Shown: positions 53,735 to 64,000, counted from the first letter of the stretch. The stretch: DNA of 64,000 nt from Aspidapion aeneum (GCA_963576565.1 OY755038.1:16066087-16130086), one strand, 5' to 3'. Numbers and translations: made by a program. Notes: generated from the letters alone by a model not told the origin.

Positions 53735-54240
53735 ATAATCCATTAGGTGTTATTAACATTCCATATGTTCAAGGGATTTCAGAAAACATAAGACGAATAG
53801 CTAAACACTATAATATAAAAACAGTATTTTCTTCGGGAAATACGATAAGAAGTTTTGTAACAAACAAAACCAGACAATCCCTTAAATAATAAGGAATGTA
53901 TTTACCAAATCCCGTGTGAGTGTGGTAAATCATATGTAGGTGAAACGAAACGCCCTCTTCAGGTCAGAGTAAATGAACATCTAAAAAGTACCCAATTAGG
54001 GGATATTAAAAAATCCGGTTTAGCAGATCATGTATGGTCAAATGATCACAGGATTTAGTGGTCAGAAGCTAAAGTTTTACATAAGGAGTCGCATTGGCGA
54101 AAACGAAATTTATTGAAGCTGCGTTTATAATGCAGAATAAAAAAGTTTTCAGTCAACCAAGCACGGACATACTAAACATATGGAAACCACTCCTTAAGGA
54201 AAACAGGCGTCTTAGGATTAAAAAAGGGGGCGGGCCGTCA
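53735..54240 (+). pseudogene. Penelope GIY-YIG endonuclease region, broken
   Basis: The first frame gives NPLGVINIPYVQGISENIRR, then TVFSSGNTIRSF, ending in stops near 53885. The overlapping frame 53885-54058 reads NNKECIYQIPCECGKSYVGE, then TKRPLQVRVNEHLKS, then GLADHVW. This is the GIY-YIG pattern, here CIY...YVG, with conserved Arg (Val-Arg-Val) and Glu-His. It stops at 54056 and continues in decayed form (WSEAKVLHKESHWRKRNLLK). It would nick DNA for insertion if intact. Confidence 0.8.
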
Positions 54241-54301
54241 CACCTGACTGCACAACAAGTAGTATAAGTAGTAGCCTAAAGACTAGATTGTTTAGTTTAC
54301 A

Positions 54302-54342
54302 CTTGATAAGGGCTAGAGATACATACTAACCGAAACGTCATG
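54302..54342 (+). ncRNA. Hammerhead-like motif, right side of the Penelope segment
   Basis: 'cttgataag' then GGGCTAG-loop-CTAACC then GAAACGTCATG. The stem II arms GGCTAG / CTAACC pair with one mismatch and precede GAAAC. The CTGANGA box is degenerate. Confidence 0.4.
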
Positions 54343-54559
54343 TTTTAAAATAAATAAAGACAATGGAAGTCCGAAATTTTATTTCTACACAATCATTATC
54401 TAAGGGTTTCAAACAAAGAGTTAAATGTTTTTGTTATGATTTTACTCCTTTTTAAAAGGATTTGGATATTATTTAAGTTTTAAGGTAGCAAAATATGGGG
54501 AATATTATTTAAAACTTTTGCAATGCCTTATTAAAAATTTTAGGGTTTTTAAATTTTTT

Positions 54560-54905
54560 CCAAAGGTTTTATTATAGTTCCTTCTAAAGCTCAGCTTTCT
54601 AGCATTTTACATACCTTTACATTAATAGGGGAGGGAAGTAGAATAAAATTTTGGGGTTTTTACATTTTTTTAAATAGTTCATCATATTTTTTAGATCAGT
54701 CTGCTAAAGCTTAGCTCTCTAGCGTTTCTGAAAGTGGGCAATGTTACTATTACATAACTGTACATTTATAGGGAAAAGAAATAAATTAGAATATTGGTTT
54801 TTTTATTATTTCTAAGGGGTCGGTTCGGTTCGGTTCGGTTTTTCCATCAGTCTGCGAAATTTGAGCATTGTAGCGTGTCTGGAAGTATGTACAGTAGAAT
54901 TTTGA
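54560..54905. repeat. Diverged tandem repeats of about 100-150 bp
   Basis: The word 'cagtctgctaaagcttagctctctagcgttt' recurs in weaker form near 54590, 54692 and 54848, each preceded by a T-rich 'gggtttttacattttt'-type stretch. Confidence 0.55.
54818..54840. repeat. Short GGTTCG array
   Basis: Three to four GGTTCG units after 'tctaagggg', reminiscent of the foldback cores. 'gaaccgaaccgaaccgaa' at about 57590-57608 is the inverse type. 54906-55490 holds no recognised gene. Confidence 0.6.
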
Positions 54906-55499
54906 TGATCTATACATGAGTGAGTGAGTTTGAGTTTCGTAGCTCATTTCGGAGTAGAGTTTTAGATAGGTCAAATATGGGCCGAAATGTTTCAAGAAAA
55001 GATGGTACAACAGTTTACGCGAACTTGGCGTGGCACTGCCGTGCATATGAACCAGATTTTCTAAAAATACTATTTAAATTTGAGCTTTTTCAAAGTTATA
55101 TTGCACCGAGTTGCACACCACGGCAAATCTTATTTAAATTTAAAGGTTTGTCTGGTGCAAACTTTACATTGTGTAAATTACTTTAGCAAAGTAATAAGGG
55201 TATATGATAGTTTTGTTTGTACAACAGAAGGCATATCATACAAACCCTTTAGGACGCTTCGTTGTTCGTGACAATTAAACTTGCAAGGATTTAGGGAAAT
55301 AAGTTAATGTAGATTGTAATTTTGGATGCTATTTCGTTAGGAGAGATAAAGGATACACTAAGGATTTCTCATGGACTATTAAATATTTAGAAAATCACCG
55401 CGACATGACTGTGGATTTTTATTTGTTAGGGGGCCTTTTTGGAAAGATTGAATATTATTCCTAAAATTTGAGTAGTAAAACTAAACCTAACCAAACTCT

Positions 55500-56500
55500 A
55501 CCTCTAGTCTTTGGTTTTATCTTATAAACATTGCTCTAGCTTCCCCAAATGTCTGGTATCTTTGTCGAAAGAGTGACTCGCAATGGCATATTACATGTTC
55601 TACTGTTTCCGGTTTCTGCATACTCTGCAGCTTAGGTCTCCTTGATACAGGCCCATCCTATTTGCCGCCATATGGCCTCTCACTTGCTTCCTATTGTAAC
55701 TGAGCAGGTCTTATATGAGTTTAACATCCAGGCCTTTGATAAAGGCTCTGCTGTGTCTTAGCACTTGTCTTTTTAACCAGTGGATTTCATATGTTCCCGT
55801 TACCCAGAGTTTGATCTGACACCTTATTGTACTTTGGTACCCCCAGGGCTGGCTTTGGTCCAATATATTGTCAGGATAGAAAATAATGTCCTATTAAGTA
55901 AATGGCACAAGTTACGTTTATATGCAAGTGCACATTAACCCTAAATAATCTAAGGAAATGAACTTCTGTATATAGTTCAAATTGTATTAAAAGTAAAAAT
56001 TGTATACAGAAATTATTATAAACAAGAAGCGATTAATCGGTCATCAATGATGTTTATACAGGAAACAAAACACATCTCGATATCTAGTTCGTCAGCTTTT
56101 TCATTGCCTTCATTACCTCTATGTCCTGGTACCCATAAGAGTTTTACTCTATTGCGTTCTGCCAGTTTCACTAGTTCAGTAAGGCATTCCCACGCTAGCT
56201 TTAAGATAACCTTCGGGCGCATAAGCGCTATCTGAGTAAATAGATATGGTTTCACCGAAGTTTTCCATTCCATTATTCTCTCTTGCGCATTCTAGGATGG
56301 CAAAGAATTCTGTCGAGTAATATCCCATTGGAAAATGCAAATCTCTTCTGCCCACTACCTTCGTCAGTTTTTGATCCGTCTGTGTACCAGATCAATCCTT
56401 CCTGTGGCAGTGGGTTGTTTTGTTCAGACCATGCTGCCCTCTCCTTATGACTACTTCGAGAGTTAGTCCATATACTTAGGGGACAACTGGTCTGATCTCA
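55500..56500 (-). pseudogene. R1/I-like non-LTR element, RNase H and C-terminal knuckle, split by an LTR fragment
   Basis: From the right, the minus strand carries 'YTDGSKT'-like and 'IYSDSAYAPEGYLKA' segments in shifting frames. The frame 56016-56273 reads LLWVPGHRGNEGNEKADELD, the RNase H C-terminus. After the LTR fragment (55869-56084) it continues with GPKPALGVPKYN, QVRGHMAANRMGLYQGDLSC and, in another frame, KPETVEHVICHCES, the Cys/His knuckle. The order matches R1/I-type 3' ends and the plus-strand remnant at 22015-24125. Confidence 0.75.
55869..56084 (+). mobile_element. Partial LTR, same family as the solo LTR at 19458
   Basis: It starts TGTCAGGATAGAAAATAATG after ATAT and matches 19458-19675 down to 'catctcgatatc', then ends. 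The 3' half of the LTR and some target sequence are missing. Confidence 0.8.
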
Positions 56501-57047
56501 TGTGTTGGATTGGTATATCCGTGACAAGTGCTATTTTGTTAATCAATATAATTAGGCTTTTTAAATGCCAATATCTCAACAATGGCTGGATCTAGGGTAA
56601 TGCGTAAGAGATTGACAATTTTTGTGATTTTTGCGACACTCATTTATTCATTAGTATATGTAAATTAATTTTGGAGAGGGGGGGGCAGTGGAAAATATGA
56701 ATATTTACGTAATAACATATTTTTGATCGGGTGGTCCGCGACGTAAATTTAGGTGAACCTTGTAGCAATTTGAGAAAAGGGGGCTACGGATATGTAATAA
56801 AATTATAAAATAAATTTTATCTTACCTGTATTCAGTTTGGGTTTTCATTCTGGATGTGTAGAAATTCTAAAAAAATATATAAGTTTAGTACTTACTCAGT
56901 TTACAAAAATATTAAGTTTTTTAAAAATACTAAAAAATAATAGTTTGGTTTTACCAAAACTTGATGTTAGTTATTTCTGTCCATGATTTTGTCCAAAATA
57001 AATTGAAAAAGGAAGTTTTAGACAACCTCAATCGATTGGCTATGGAC
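56501..57047. other. No gene recognised
   Basis: AT-rich with a short G run near 56682. Confidence 0.5.
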
Positions 57048-57225
57048 AGTGGCGTATATAAGGGGGGGCCTGGGGGCCTGGGGGCCTGGGCCCCCCCGAA
57101 GCTAAGATTTTTTTCGATATTTTCCACATATTTCATGAATACAAACATAAAATAGCATAAAATACGGCCTCATAAGGTCTCGCCCCCCTCCCCCCGAAAC
57201 TGTATCGGCCCCTCCCGAAACGCCA
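57048..57225. mobile_element. hAT-type MITE, 'CAGTGGCGTATATA' family, right end lost
   Basis: It starts CAGTGGCGTATATAAG after 'ctatgga'. The interior (gggcctggg, gaagctaagattttt, catatttcatgaatac, cctcataaggtctcg) matches 13774-13963. The right terminal repeat is missing where the next palindromic MITE begins. Confidence 0.8.
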
Positions 57226-57350
57226 GGTGTTTGCCTCAAATTTGAGTAAGTATGTGTGACGTCATAAATTCAATAATGGCAAAAGTTAAAACCAATCTCG
57301 GATTTATGACGTCACGCAGGTGCTCTTATTCAAATTTGAGGCAAACACAA
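57226..57350. mobile_element. Palindromic MITE of about 125 bp
   Basis: GTGTTTGCCTCAAATTTGAG and TGACGTCATAAAT are mirrored by ATTTATGACGTCA and CAAATTTGAGGCAAACAC. Nearly all of the unit can fold into one hairpin. Confidence 0.75.
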
Positions 57351-57609
57351 ACAGTAGTATCAAACTCTCTTCCAAAAAAAAAAAATTTTTGATAAAAAAA
57401 AATTTATATGTTTTTCACTTTTTAAAAAAATTATTGTTTGTTAGTTTATAAGATATAAAACTTATTTCCTTACTTTCTTAATTTCTGTTCTATTGCAAAG
57501 AACATATGTAGTGCCTAACAGTTTTTCTGTAAAATCAATTTTGCAGTTATAAGCCAAAGTTTGTGAAAAAGCATGAAAAAAGCTGCCGAACCGAACCGAA
57601 CCGAACCGA

Positions 57610-58145
57610 AGTCGAATTTTCTACGTCACTGGTGGTCCAGCTGATTTTTGTAAACAAAAGTTAGATCTGATATGAACAACGGAACAACTAATATTTTTTG
57701 AATTTTTTGAAAACTAAGGCAATTTTCGTATTGTTTTCTAGGACATCCTTATAAAATGTAATTTTCTAGACGTATTGTCGTTATTTTTTTTTAGACCGCT
57801 TTATTTTTTATTACACAAAACTTAAACTACAAGTCAAACTAAATGTGATCGTTTAGTATCAAAGGTGAACCGAGGACTATTGGGTAGTAAACAAAGATGT
57901 TGGTCAGCGGATGATTTTTGAAGCTAAAACGAACACAGTATTTTCTTCGAATTTTAATTTTTGTATAAAGAGAAATGAAGCGGCTAAAAAAAATGACTGG
58001 TAAGTCTGAAAAATATTATTTTATAAGAATATACTAAAAAATAGTAGGAAAATTGCTTTAGTTTTCAAAAAATATTAGTTGTTCATATCATATCTAATTT
58101 TTGTTTAAAAAAATCAGCTGGACCACCAGTGACGCGAAAATTCGA
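57610..58145. mobile_element. Repeat family 'Z', complete inverted-repeat element
   Basis: The left arm ('cgtcactggtggtccagctgatttttgt...', 'gatatgaacaac', 'tgtcctagaaaacaat'-type) is the reverse complement of the right arm ending 'cagctggaccaccagtgacg'. Arms of about 200 bp flank about 130 bp. A single arm lies at 37850-38065. A GAACC run sits just outside at 57590. Confidence 0.75.
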
Positions 58146-58635
58146 CATATATTTAAAAGATCCGAACACCGGACTATTCTATCCACCGTGGTACCTTACT
58201 ACTTACTATTATCTACCATCGATCTAGCGTACTTAAAAAAATCTTGCAAAACTATCCCAGGCCTCTATACTATATTTATAATTAGATAAGCAGACTTTTA
58301 AAAAGATTGTGTAAAAAAATAATTAGTAGTATAAATTAGACGCATTTGTAATTACGTCATTTTTGAGCCGGAATTAATCGTGCCGCCACTATTAATGGAA
58401 AATAAACGACTCGATTTATAAATTTGACTTTGGTATGTCAATTTGGAAAGATCAACTGTCAGTTTTTAATGGAAAACTCTCAGAATAGTGCCCGGCACTA
58501 TTATTTTCCAATAATGTCGATGCTTATCATCTGAGCGCAGTTGTGGATCTGGAGTAAAATACATCGTGTGCAAAGACAAAATTTGGCGCCCTCAATGTTC
58601 AAAAAATGTCAATTTCGGGTACATTTTGGTACCCT
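58146..58635. other. No gene recognised
   Basis: AT-rich, no supported feature. Confidence 0.5.
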
Positions 58636-58639
58636 TGTG

Positions 58640-59475
58640 GCGCGCCTGGATACGTATTCTTGAATTTTTGGGAGGAGAATGTGAGTAGTCCTCACCGTAA
58701 AAAGGTGAATGCTCTATTCCCCAAAGTTCCCGTGAATTCAAGTTCACCACCTCTCACGAGGTGAACACGAGTTCCCGGAAAAGTTTCTAACTCACTTTTG
58801 TGTTTTTATATTGTCAAAATGATTTGTTTTTTTTTTTGGCAAAGTAAAAATAGAATTTTTAGGTAAAGCCTTATTTATATATATGTATATGCATTGAAAC
58901 TAAATTGCTATACTGCGATGCCTAGGTTAAAAAGAATATCGCCACTTTCAGACACAATTGAGTGAGAGTGTTTAATTTAATGCATAATATAAATGTTATA
59001 CCTATATAACATATTATATTACATCTTAGAAGCGAGAAAAGTCGCGTGTTTATTAATTTGACGCTACAGAGAAACGTTTATCTAAACCTAAAGGCGGTTT
59101 AAAATAGTGTATAATGTAGTGTTCTTACAACTACATTTTTAAACTGTCCTTATATAAAAGCACTTTAATAAGCCTCTATAAACAAAGTGTTAAACATTAA
59201 TAATCATAACTCCATTTGGCCTCAAATAACTGACAGAAATAAGTGTGAGTTATGTTTATGTAGACATAGGCGCACCAAGGGGAGGGTTTCGAGCCAGGGC
59301 TCCCTAAAGATAAACGTTGTGCACTGGAGTTGCACGGCGTGATTCTAAACCCCACGCTTCGAGCGTTCAAGAATACGACATTTTCATTCCCGGGAGAAAA
59401 AGTGAGTTTGATTTCCCGGGAACGTTCCCGGGACCACTCCTTTCAGAAACTTTGAAGAATACGGCTCCTGGCGTC
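58640..59475. repeat. Possible inverted-repeat element with a 20-bp palindrome
   Basis: 'cctggatacgtattcttgaa' near 58646 is inverted as 'ttgaagaatacggctcctgg' near 59451. Within it, 59414-59433 is a perfect palindrome, TCCCGGGAACGTTCCCGGGA. No TSD and no coding content. Confidence 0.45.
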
Positions 59476-60657
59476 TTGGGCAGATACCCACTCTACCCAC
59501 TCTCTTTACTTAAATGAAAGACTTACATCAAACGAAACTTGAGGAGTCAAAAGGCAATTTTTGGATAAAACCGTTTTTACCTACAGCGAATAGTTTTAAA
59601 AAAAGTAAATATGATTAAAACTTTTGATTAAGAGTTTAATTACCGCAAACTTTAAACAGGTTTACCACCCCCACTCAGTCCCTCCCCATCCCGTTCTACA
59701 CTAGTGAAAATTTATTGACCTCATGATTCCGGTTGAGCATTTTTTTATCTTACGAGCGTGCGGAAAATAGCTTTTTATGCACTCATTTCAGCCGCAACGC
59801 CAAGGGGAGACCAGGGGGGTCTGCTTCCTCGGTAAAAATGGACTCGACCCGTCTCTGGGTTAAGCCTTGTTTCAGGGTTTTACCATATATTTTTTCACCA
59901 TTATACCAAACGTATATTTAAATAGACAACAAAATATGATAAATACAAAAGTTTCATAATTTTTTACCAAGTTAAAGAATCTTTAGGTCAGAATGTCAAA
60001 AAAAAATTCTAAATGTCAAAATTTGACAGGTTTTTTTAAATATAACTCCCTGTATATTATTTTAGATTTGTATAGATCCTTTTTTCCAGATTTTAAAAAG
60101 ATATATGTTAATATTGTTTACTTTACTAGTCTTGGAGATATATGCGTTTAAAGTTTTAAAAACTTAAAGATCAAGGCAGCCATGAAAAAGGGAATAGCCT
60201 TGACACAAAAAGTGATGCTGGTGTTTTTCTAAGGTAAATAATTTATTTATATTTACCATGTGCGGTGATTCTGCGCAGTATTGTGTGGCGCTGCAAGCCA
60301 GTGAATTAAAAAAATAATACAATTTTTTTAGAAAGAAAAATATCTAATACTTCATTGGTAATTTTTCACATAGCCTCCTTATTTATTAATACAATTTTGA
60401 ATATTTTTTATACATTTTCTGTGAATAGCTTGATAGAGTAGCGCAGAATTTCCTCTAAGACCGACGATTGTCTGTCTTCTCTTGTAGAATTTAAAGTGTT
60501 CCCGGTCTGTTGTAATAATTCAGCTTATTTTTTAGGTAGCCTCACAAAAAAAATCAAGGGGAAACAAATCGGAGCTATTTGCTGGCTATAATAATATTGT
60601 GTTTACTGTATTTAATATGGATTGGCGGCTTGATTGTCGTTGGCCGGGAAACTGAAT
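59476..60657. other. No gene recognised
   Basis: Nothing beyond AT-rich DNA. Confidence 0.5.
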
Positions 60658-60665
60658 ATAATAGT

Positions 60666-60744
60666 CAGTAACGCACCCAGGAATATGTCTTGGGGGGGAG
60701 CCCGAGGCCTCATAATGTCGTGCGCGTGTGTGGGTGCGCCCACG
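60666..60744. mobile_element. Very short hAT-type MITE (79 bp)
   Basis: The ends are CAGTAACGCACCCA and TGGGTGCGCCCACG, with TAATAGT on both sides (60659-60665 and 60745-60751). It keeps 'gggggggagcccgaggcctc' of the larger relatives, so it is an internally deleted member of the CAGTGGCG family. Confidence 0.75.
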
Positions 60745-61335
60745 TAATAGTGGTTGCAAGCTATAGATTATTTGAATTCCTTGAAATTTTTTTTTTTGGA
60801 AAGCGGAGTTATTAAACCACAAAAATTATGTCATATTCAAATTCCTTTGAAAAATCTGTATAATTTTGACCCCTCAGGTGTACCTCTGTGTCATTTTCCC
60901 TGAGAAAAGAAAAAAATATTGATGGGTTAATATCTATTTTTTTTTTAATTTAAGCTTTAGGTTTAATACTTTTTAAAAATTTGCTGTTTTAAAAAAATAC
61001 TAATTTGGAGAAAATGTCAAAAACATTAGCATCCTTGAGGTTTTTTAATAGGTTGAATAAATAACTTTGATTAAAAATATAGAAATAAAAATAAGAATAA
61101 CTTATTTTGTAACTAGAAAATGTTTTTTTCATCAATAAAAAGTAAATTATTAATTTATTTTTACTTAATTATTATAATTAAAAGTCACAGTGATTTTATT
61201 CATTTAAATTAAAAATCACATTAATCTGCTGTACCATCTCGTTTAAAAAAAGAAAAAAATGTTTTAATCAAATTAGATAGTTTTTAATTTTTTTAAAATG
61301 AATTTAGACAAATATAAAATAGGCACTTTAGTAAA
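60745..61335. other. No gene recognised
   Basis: AT-rich DNA. Confidence 0.5.
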
Positions 61336-61337
61336 TA

Positions 61338-62266
61338 CGAGGGTGGATCAAATTTCAACAAGCCTTTGTTTATAACCTAGTTATTTAGAAACATGACACA
61401 AAACAGAAATTTTTTCTACTTTTCTATACATCCCCCTTCTCTGTTAATACACTTTTCCCAACGGTTTAACAGTTTCTTAATCTCGTTTTCATAAAAGGAA
61501 GCTGGGCGGGTATTTCACCAGTTGCACACGAATGCCTCCACCTCTTCATTGGTCTGAAATTGCTCGCCTTTCAGTGATTCTTTAAGTGGGCCAAACAAAT
61601 GAAAATCGCAAGGTAACAAATCTGGACTCTATGGAGGGTATTCCAGTACGGTCCAGTGCATTTAATTGATTTTGGCCTGTGTTAAAGCTGCTGTATCAGG
61701 TCTAGCGTTGTCATGCAGGAGCAACACGTCTTGAATGGGGTGTGCTCTCCTCTTTTGGTGATAATCAAGCTTTACCTGGTTGAGTAAGTTGCAGTAGTAA
61801 GCCACGTTTATTGTTATTCGCTCGTGCAAAAAATTGACCAACAAAACTCCTCTCCAGTCCCAGAAAACGGTCGCTAAAATTTTGCCTGCAGAAATGACGG
61901 TACACGGGACGTGGGTAACTCATGTTGTCGACACGCTCACGGCCGTCGTTAATTTCTTTGCACCAAGTTTTTACAGGTACCCACGAAAGCGTCTTATTTC
62001 CGAACTGTGCTCGCAATCTGCATCGAATTTCAGCAGGTTTAACGTTTTCGCGTGTAAGAAATTTAATGATTATTCTTTGCGCAACACTGCTGTGTACCTT
62101 CTTCTCGCTAATTGCGATTGCTTCTGGCCAAATGAGCATCGCGGCACTACCAGCCGCCTATATGCTGCTGAATATCCCTATTCCAAAATTATAACGGCCA
62201 CGTTCATCTTGAATGACTTTTCCGTTAGTAAGTTCAAAAGGCTTGTTTATATTTGATCCACCCTCG
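61338..62266 (-). mobile_element. Mariner transposon, internally deleted (929 bp)
   Basis: The terminal repeats, CGAGGGTGGATCAAATTTCA and its inverse (tttgatccaccctcg), are flanked by TA at 61336-61337 and 62267-62268. Full-length mariners are about 1.3 kb; the missing part lies between the helix-turn-helix and the second catalytic Asp. Confidence 0.92.
61440..62139 (-). pseudogene. Mariner transposase, deleted
   Basis: The N-terminal frame (61765-62139) reads IIIKFLTRENVKPAEIRCRL, then FGNKTLSWVPVKTWCKEIND, then GRERVDNMSYPRP, a mariner helix-turn-helix. A deletion then joins to VLLVNFLHERITINVAYYCN and LLLHDNARPDTAALTQAKIN (second Asp kept; the usual RPHT His is Asp). A stop follows, then HWTVLEYPP, a stop in place of Tyr, SPDLLPCDFHLFGPLKESL (third Asp kept), another stop at NW-stop-NTRPASF, and a C-terminus near 61440. 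The first Asp block is gone. Confidence 0.9.
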
Positions 62267-62970
62267 TATACAGGTAAAATATTATGCGAAACCTTTAAGC
62301 AATTTTAAAAATCACACTAAACGATAAAATTTCAAAAATTTTAAATAAAAATGGTGCAAATTTGGGCAAGTTTATTATATCTTTCTTTCAGAATCGTAAT
62401 GAATATTTTAGAATACATTTGTAGTCAGGAATATGGTGAAATAATTAACAAAAATGTTATTATATTACGAATTTGTAATTATGATTTGACTAATATATCA
62501 ATCTTTTAAATTTTAATTCACCAACACTATGCAATGATCAGAAAAATAAAAATATTTTAAATAGTGGTTATGAAATACCATAAGTATTGTTATCCATAAC
62601 TAAAAACGTCAGTATATTTTTAAAACTGCCAGAAGAATTCAAACTTTATTAAAAAATTTATTTTGTGAAATTAATAACGCTAATAAGAAAGCATAACCTT
62701 ATTTCACAGGACGCTGCAAACAAATGAAAATATATACTATTTGCGTTTTTCAAGGCCAACTAGAGTACTAGAGTGTTATAAATAATATTGTCATAAATTT
62801 AGTTAAAATACCGCAAACAAAAATATCTATTATGGCAAGCTTTTCTGGACATTCGACCAGTGTGCGACCGTGAGACCGCGGTTTGACGACAGGCTATTTA
62901 AATGTTCAAATGACAACGACAATGATTTGTCTAAACGGATTCCAGAAAACCGGTCCCATTTAAGGGCAGT
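62267..62970. other. No gene recognised
   Basis: AT-rich, then a short GC-richer stretch at 62860-62970 leading into the foldback arm. Confidence 0.45.
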
Positions 62971-62974
62971 GGTA

Positions 62975-63290
62975 CAAAATAGCGCAGGTAATAATAGAGC
63001 GGCCAAAATAGCGCAGGCCAAAATAGCGTATGGTCAAAATAGCGCATGGCCATAATATCACAGGACAAAATAGGGCATGTCAAAAATAGCCCAGGCCAAA
63101 ATACCACATGGTCAAGAATAGCACAGGGCAAAATAGCGCAGGCCAAAATAGCGCATTACTTCTTTCCAGGGATCCTAGAGGGTGTGAATCTGAACCGAAC
63201 CGAACCGAACCAAACCAAAATAAACCGAACCGGACCGAACCGGATCGAACTGCATCGAATTGAACCAAACCGAACCGAACCAACATATTG
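62975..63290. mobile_element. Foldback-like element 3, left half only
   Basis: The arm of 15-bp units like 'aaaatagcgcaggcc' (62985-63155) is followed by the core opening 'cagggatcctagagggtgtg' and about twelve AACCG-type units. It ends at 'caacatattgaagg'. Elements 1 and 2 have 'taacatattt' at the centre of the core, so the break falls at the symmetry point and the right half is absent. Confidence 0.65.
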
Positions 63291-63360
63291 AAGGTGCCGA
63301 GCAGCTTAGAAGCCGATACAACTCCTCTACTATAATCTAAAATCTAGACTAGGTTGTGTT

Positions 63361-63642
63361 TTGTGTAGGAAAAAAAGAAATGAATGGATAAGAAATAAAA
63401 CAAAAGTAAGGGATATCAGATGCGAAGTAGCAAAGTTAAAATGGAAATTTTCCGGTCTAAATATCAGACAGAAAGACGATCGATGGAATAAATGTCTTGT
63501 AAACTGGAGACCTTGGGAAAATAAAAGAAGTAGGGGAACACCTCAAATGAGATGGGCGGACGATTTGAAGAAACACGCAGAAACTAGATGGATGAACACG
63601 GCGACAGACAGAAAAGAGCGGAAGATGTTAGGGGAGGCCTAA
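63361..63642 (+). pseudogene. RTE-type non-LTR element, C-terminal region
   Basis: The open frame reads KKRNEWIRNKTKVRDIRCEV, then AKLKWKFSGLNIRQKDDRWN, then LVNWRPWENKRSRGTPQMRW, then ADDLKKHAETRWMNTATDRK. This is the conserved RTE/BovB C-terminus ('RrneWIR.kTkv.Di......LKW.waGH..R..D.RW...l..W.P...kR..GrP..RW.Dd'). It lacks any preceding RT and starts abruptly near 63361. The stop is at about 63642, close to the natural end. Confidence 0.85.
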
Positions 63643-63671
63643 ATCGAAAGATGGATTGAAGAAGGCTAAGT

Positions 63672-63693
63672 GAATAGATAGATAGATAGGTGT
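63672..63693. repeat. Short ATAG microsatellite after the RTE tail
   Basis: 'atagatagatagatag' follows the RTE stop by about 30 bp, consistent with an RTE 3' simple-repeat tail. 63694-64000 is unrecognised. Confidence 0.6.
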
Positions 63694-64000
63694 TTGTTTG
63701 CACTAAAGTGGGAGGTGGCTGTACATCAGGTCCTGCTAGGAAATGTAGAAAAACAAAGTTAAAAAATATCAGATTACTTTTAGCGAAGCAGACCGGACGG
63801 AGAGATAGGCAGCTAGCAGGTAACTTTAAGCTTTTTAAGCTCTAAAACCGTGAGTTTATGAAGCTCGGGTACTGGAAAAAGGGTTGGCTTTTAAAAAGGG
63901 GAAAATATTTTCGCTTTACCTACATAACATTAAAACGGTAATTTTTGCTTTTTTATGCTAGGACTTTTCATCCGTCTATGGATCAATCGCTCAAGTAAGA

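Larger units (their letters stand above)
53295..54360 (+). mobile_element. Penelope-like retroelement, 3' part
   Basis: A GIY-YIG endonuclease segment lies between two hammerhead-like terminal motifs in opposite orientation (53358-53392 minus and 54302-54342 plus). Penelope-like elements pair an RT with a GIY-YIG domain and carry such ribozymes in their terminal repeats. The RT domain is not present here. Confidence 0.75.

Noticed and set aside
1..64000. CRISPR arrays, tRNA or rRNA genes
   Set aside because: No regularly spaced identical repeats with unique spacers, no cloverleaf with A/B boxes that I could support, and no rRNA-like stretch.

Overview
This window looks like a transposon-packed intergenic stretch of an insect nuclear genome, possibly a beetle. 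The insect call rests on AT-rich DNA carrying Tc1/mariner, hAT, THAP-type (P-like), RTE, R1/I-like, CR1/Jockey-like and Penelope-like elements; the order is a guess. I found no intact host protein gene, no tRNA or rRNA and no CRISPR. Every recognisable protein segment belongs to a decayed transposable element, apart from a few exon-like pieces of unknown origin.

Layout. 0.75-5.4 kb is a three-level nest: a dispersed repeat ('X') is split by a P-like THAP element with a perfect 8-bp target duplication (TSD), which is split by a minus-strand LINE with a 5-bp TSD. Part of the LINE reverse transcriptase is tandemly triplicated (374-bp period). 5.6-8.7 kb holds a TA-flanked inverted-repeat element, a hAT MITE and T-rich simple DNA. 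8.9-10.7 kb has a 615-bp near-identical tandem duplication and the first of three foldback-like elements, whose arms are 15-16-bp repeats around an AACCG/GGTTCG core (others at 17.5-18.3 and 63.0-63.3 kb). 11.0-12.1 kb is a large inverted repeat carrying a THAP-like first exon. 13.0-16.7 kb has a mariner with long terminal inverted repeats (TIRs) split by a hAT MITE, an exon-like island and a second P-like copy.

19.4-24.1 kb: a solo LTR, RTE remnants and an R1-like 3' end split by a TA-flanked element rich in GACGT motifs. 25.9-32 kb: MITE pairs, a hAT (ZMYM1-like) pseudogene and more X copies. 33.1-34.6 kb: an RTE-like pseudogene. 35-42 kb: MITEs and Penelope-type hammerhead-like motifs. 43.4-50 kb: a CR1/Jockey-like tail, nested TA/hAT elements, a mariner N-terminus and a hAT remnant. 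50.5-54.4 kb: a long RTE copy interrupted by an exon-bearing insertion, then a Penelope GIY-YIG segment with hammerhead-like motifs on both sides. 55.5-63.6 kb: an R1-like tail, MITEs, a deleted mariner, a half foldback element and an RTE tail.

The elements do not form a pathway. The nesting order, TSDs and paired copies instead record insertion and rearrangement history. Several very short perfect hairpins with flanking direct repeats look like template-switch products or minimal hairpin insertions; one pair of copies shows the before and after states.
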